From positions 1-31,027 of the forward strand of contig LSSN01003479.1 in assembly GCA_001970855.1 (NCBI GenBank): a DNA stretch of 31,027 nucleotides, read 5' to 3'. The translations under genes were made by a program, and so were the position numbers. Source of the DNA: Smittium culicis (lineage: Eukaryota; Kickxellomycota; Harpellomycetes; Harpellales; Legeriomycetaceae). The notes under the pieces are model-generated. The model had not been told where the DNA came from, made no database searches, and was given only the letters and a program-made list of their open reading frames with translations. This document shows positions 30,349 through 31,027 of the stretch, piece by piece (position 1 is the stretch's first letter; each line of letters opens with the position of its first letter).

Positions 30349-31027
30349 AAAAAAACAGCTTAAAACATCCATCATGTACAGTTTTAGTTCCTTGGTATTC
30401 TTTTTTATAATCCAAAACCTTTTACATTACCCTCTCCGCCATCATCCACCCCCACCTTATTTTAAAAAATATAGAATTTTCTTATTTTGTAATATCAATA
30501 AATTACTTCTTTTTCCAGTATATCTAATTCTTCCATATATCCAGCCACCTTTTTTTATTCATTTTTTTATTTCTATAAATATAAAGCCTGACTCTCTTTC
30601 TCTCTCTCTCTCTCTTAGAAAAGTTTTTCTTGGTCGAGCCAATAGGATTAGAGAATCTATAAAATTTTATTTCTTATCTACTATTCACTTTTTTTTACGC
30701 CCTTAATAAATAAAATTGACTATAACCATCGAACACGTAGTATATCGACTATAAATTATTAATACAACTTTGTTGACCTTGCCAAGAGCTACATTTTGGT
30801 ACAAGTTTGGTCTCTTTAGACAAAGTTTAACTATTGCAATTAAATTGTAAGTGCCCAAGTTTGGTGCACGGTTTTAATTAGCCAAATCGAAAAAAAAAAA
30901 GCACGCAAATCGCCGAATTTAACGAATTTGATTATTTCGACTAATTTGCGACATAAAAAAAAGCCTACACAAAAAAAAACCAAAAAATAAATAAAAGCAC
31001 AAAAAAAAACACCAATTTAATTAATTA
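30349..31027. other. Low-complexity DNA downstream of TDH
   Basis: C/T-rich then A-rich sequence. An open frame at 30374-30706 exists only because of pyrimidine bias and is not a gene. Two AAGTTTGGT words (30802 and 30858 regions) and long A runs near the end are the only patterns seen. Confidence 0.5.
30599..30614 (+). repeat. Dinucleotide microsatellite (TC)8
   Basis: Eight perfect TC units in a pyrimidine-rich stretch downstream of TDH. Confidence 0.9.

Noticed and set aside
30374..30706. 110-codon frame after TDH
   Set aside because: Open only because of C/T-rich low-complexity sequence; the peptide is Phe/Leu/Ser/Pro-biased and includes a (TC)8 microsatellite.

Overview
The window reads as nuclear DNA of an intron-rich, very AT-rich fungus, most likely an early-diverging (zygomycete-grade) lineage. 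The evidence is short GT-AG introns (66 to 278 nt), long serine/asparagine-rich disordered protein segments, eukaryotic-only families (Get1, RhoGEF) and extremely AT-rich intergenic DNA. An AT-rich trichomycete such as a Harpellales species would fit, but that placement is inference. Five spliced protein-coding genes are supported, and together they use less than half of the window.

Layout. 1-3600: intergenic DNA holding a decayed 1.1-kb element with long inverted termini (about 755-1850) and one copy of a 149-bp dispersed repeat (2928-3076). 3601-6419 (+): an 894-residue protein derived from a pogo/Tigger (CENP-B-like) DDE transposase, with two of the three catalytic acidic residues replaced. 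6420-14744: an AT-rich desert with the second 149-bp repeat copy, a perfect 18-bp-arm hairpin, small tandem repeats and, at its end, the promoter of the next gene. 14745-19322 (+): a 1341-residue LRR-DH-PH protein, a probable Rho GTPase exchange factor. 19323-21196: intergenic, with a 20-bp perfect palindrome and two related 190-bp miniature transposons with piggyBac-like CCCTTTC termini. 21197-23264 (+): a six-exon S33-family prolyl aminopeptidase-like hydrolase. 23665-24646 (-): GET1, the membrane receptor subunit for tail-anchored proteins, whose stop codon lies in a TTTAG pentanucleotide array. 24647-28971: intergenic, with a cluster of four 16-bp direct repeats, two ORF remnants of unclear status and a shared TATATAAGCCCC promoter motif. 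28972-30348 (+): mitochondrial L-threonine 3-dehydrogenase. 30349-31027: low-complexity downstream DNA.

The genes do not form a pathway. They are unlinked housekeeping or regulatory genes separated by transposon debris. The item most deserving follow-up is the catalytically dead CENP-B-like transposase protein. It has kept a long intact frame and two introns in a mutationally AT-driven region, as expected of a host-recruited chromatin or DNA-binding protein. The LRR-RhoGEF architecture comes next. All exon joins were worked out by hand from reading frame and splice signals, with no transcript support.
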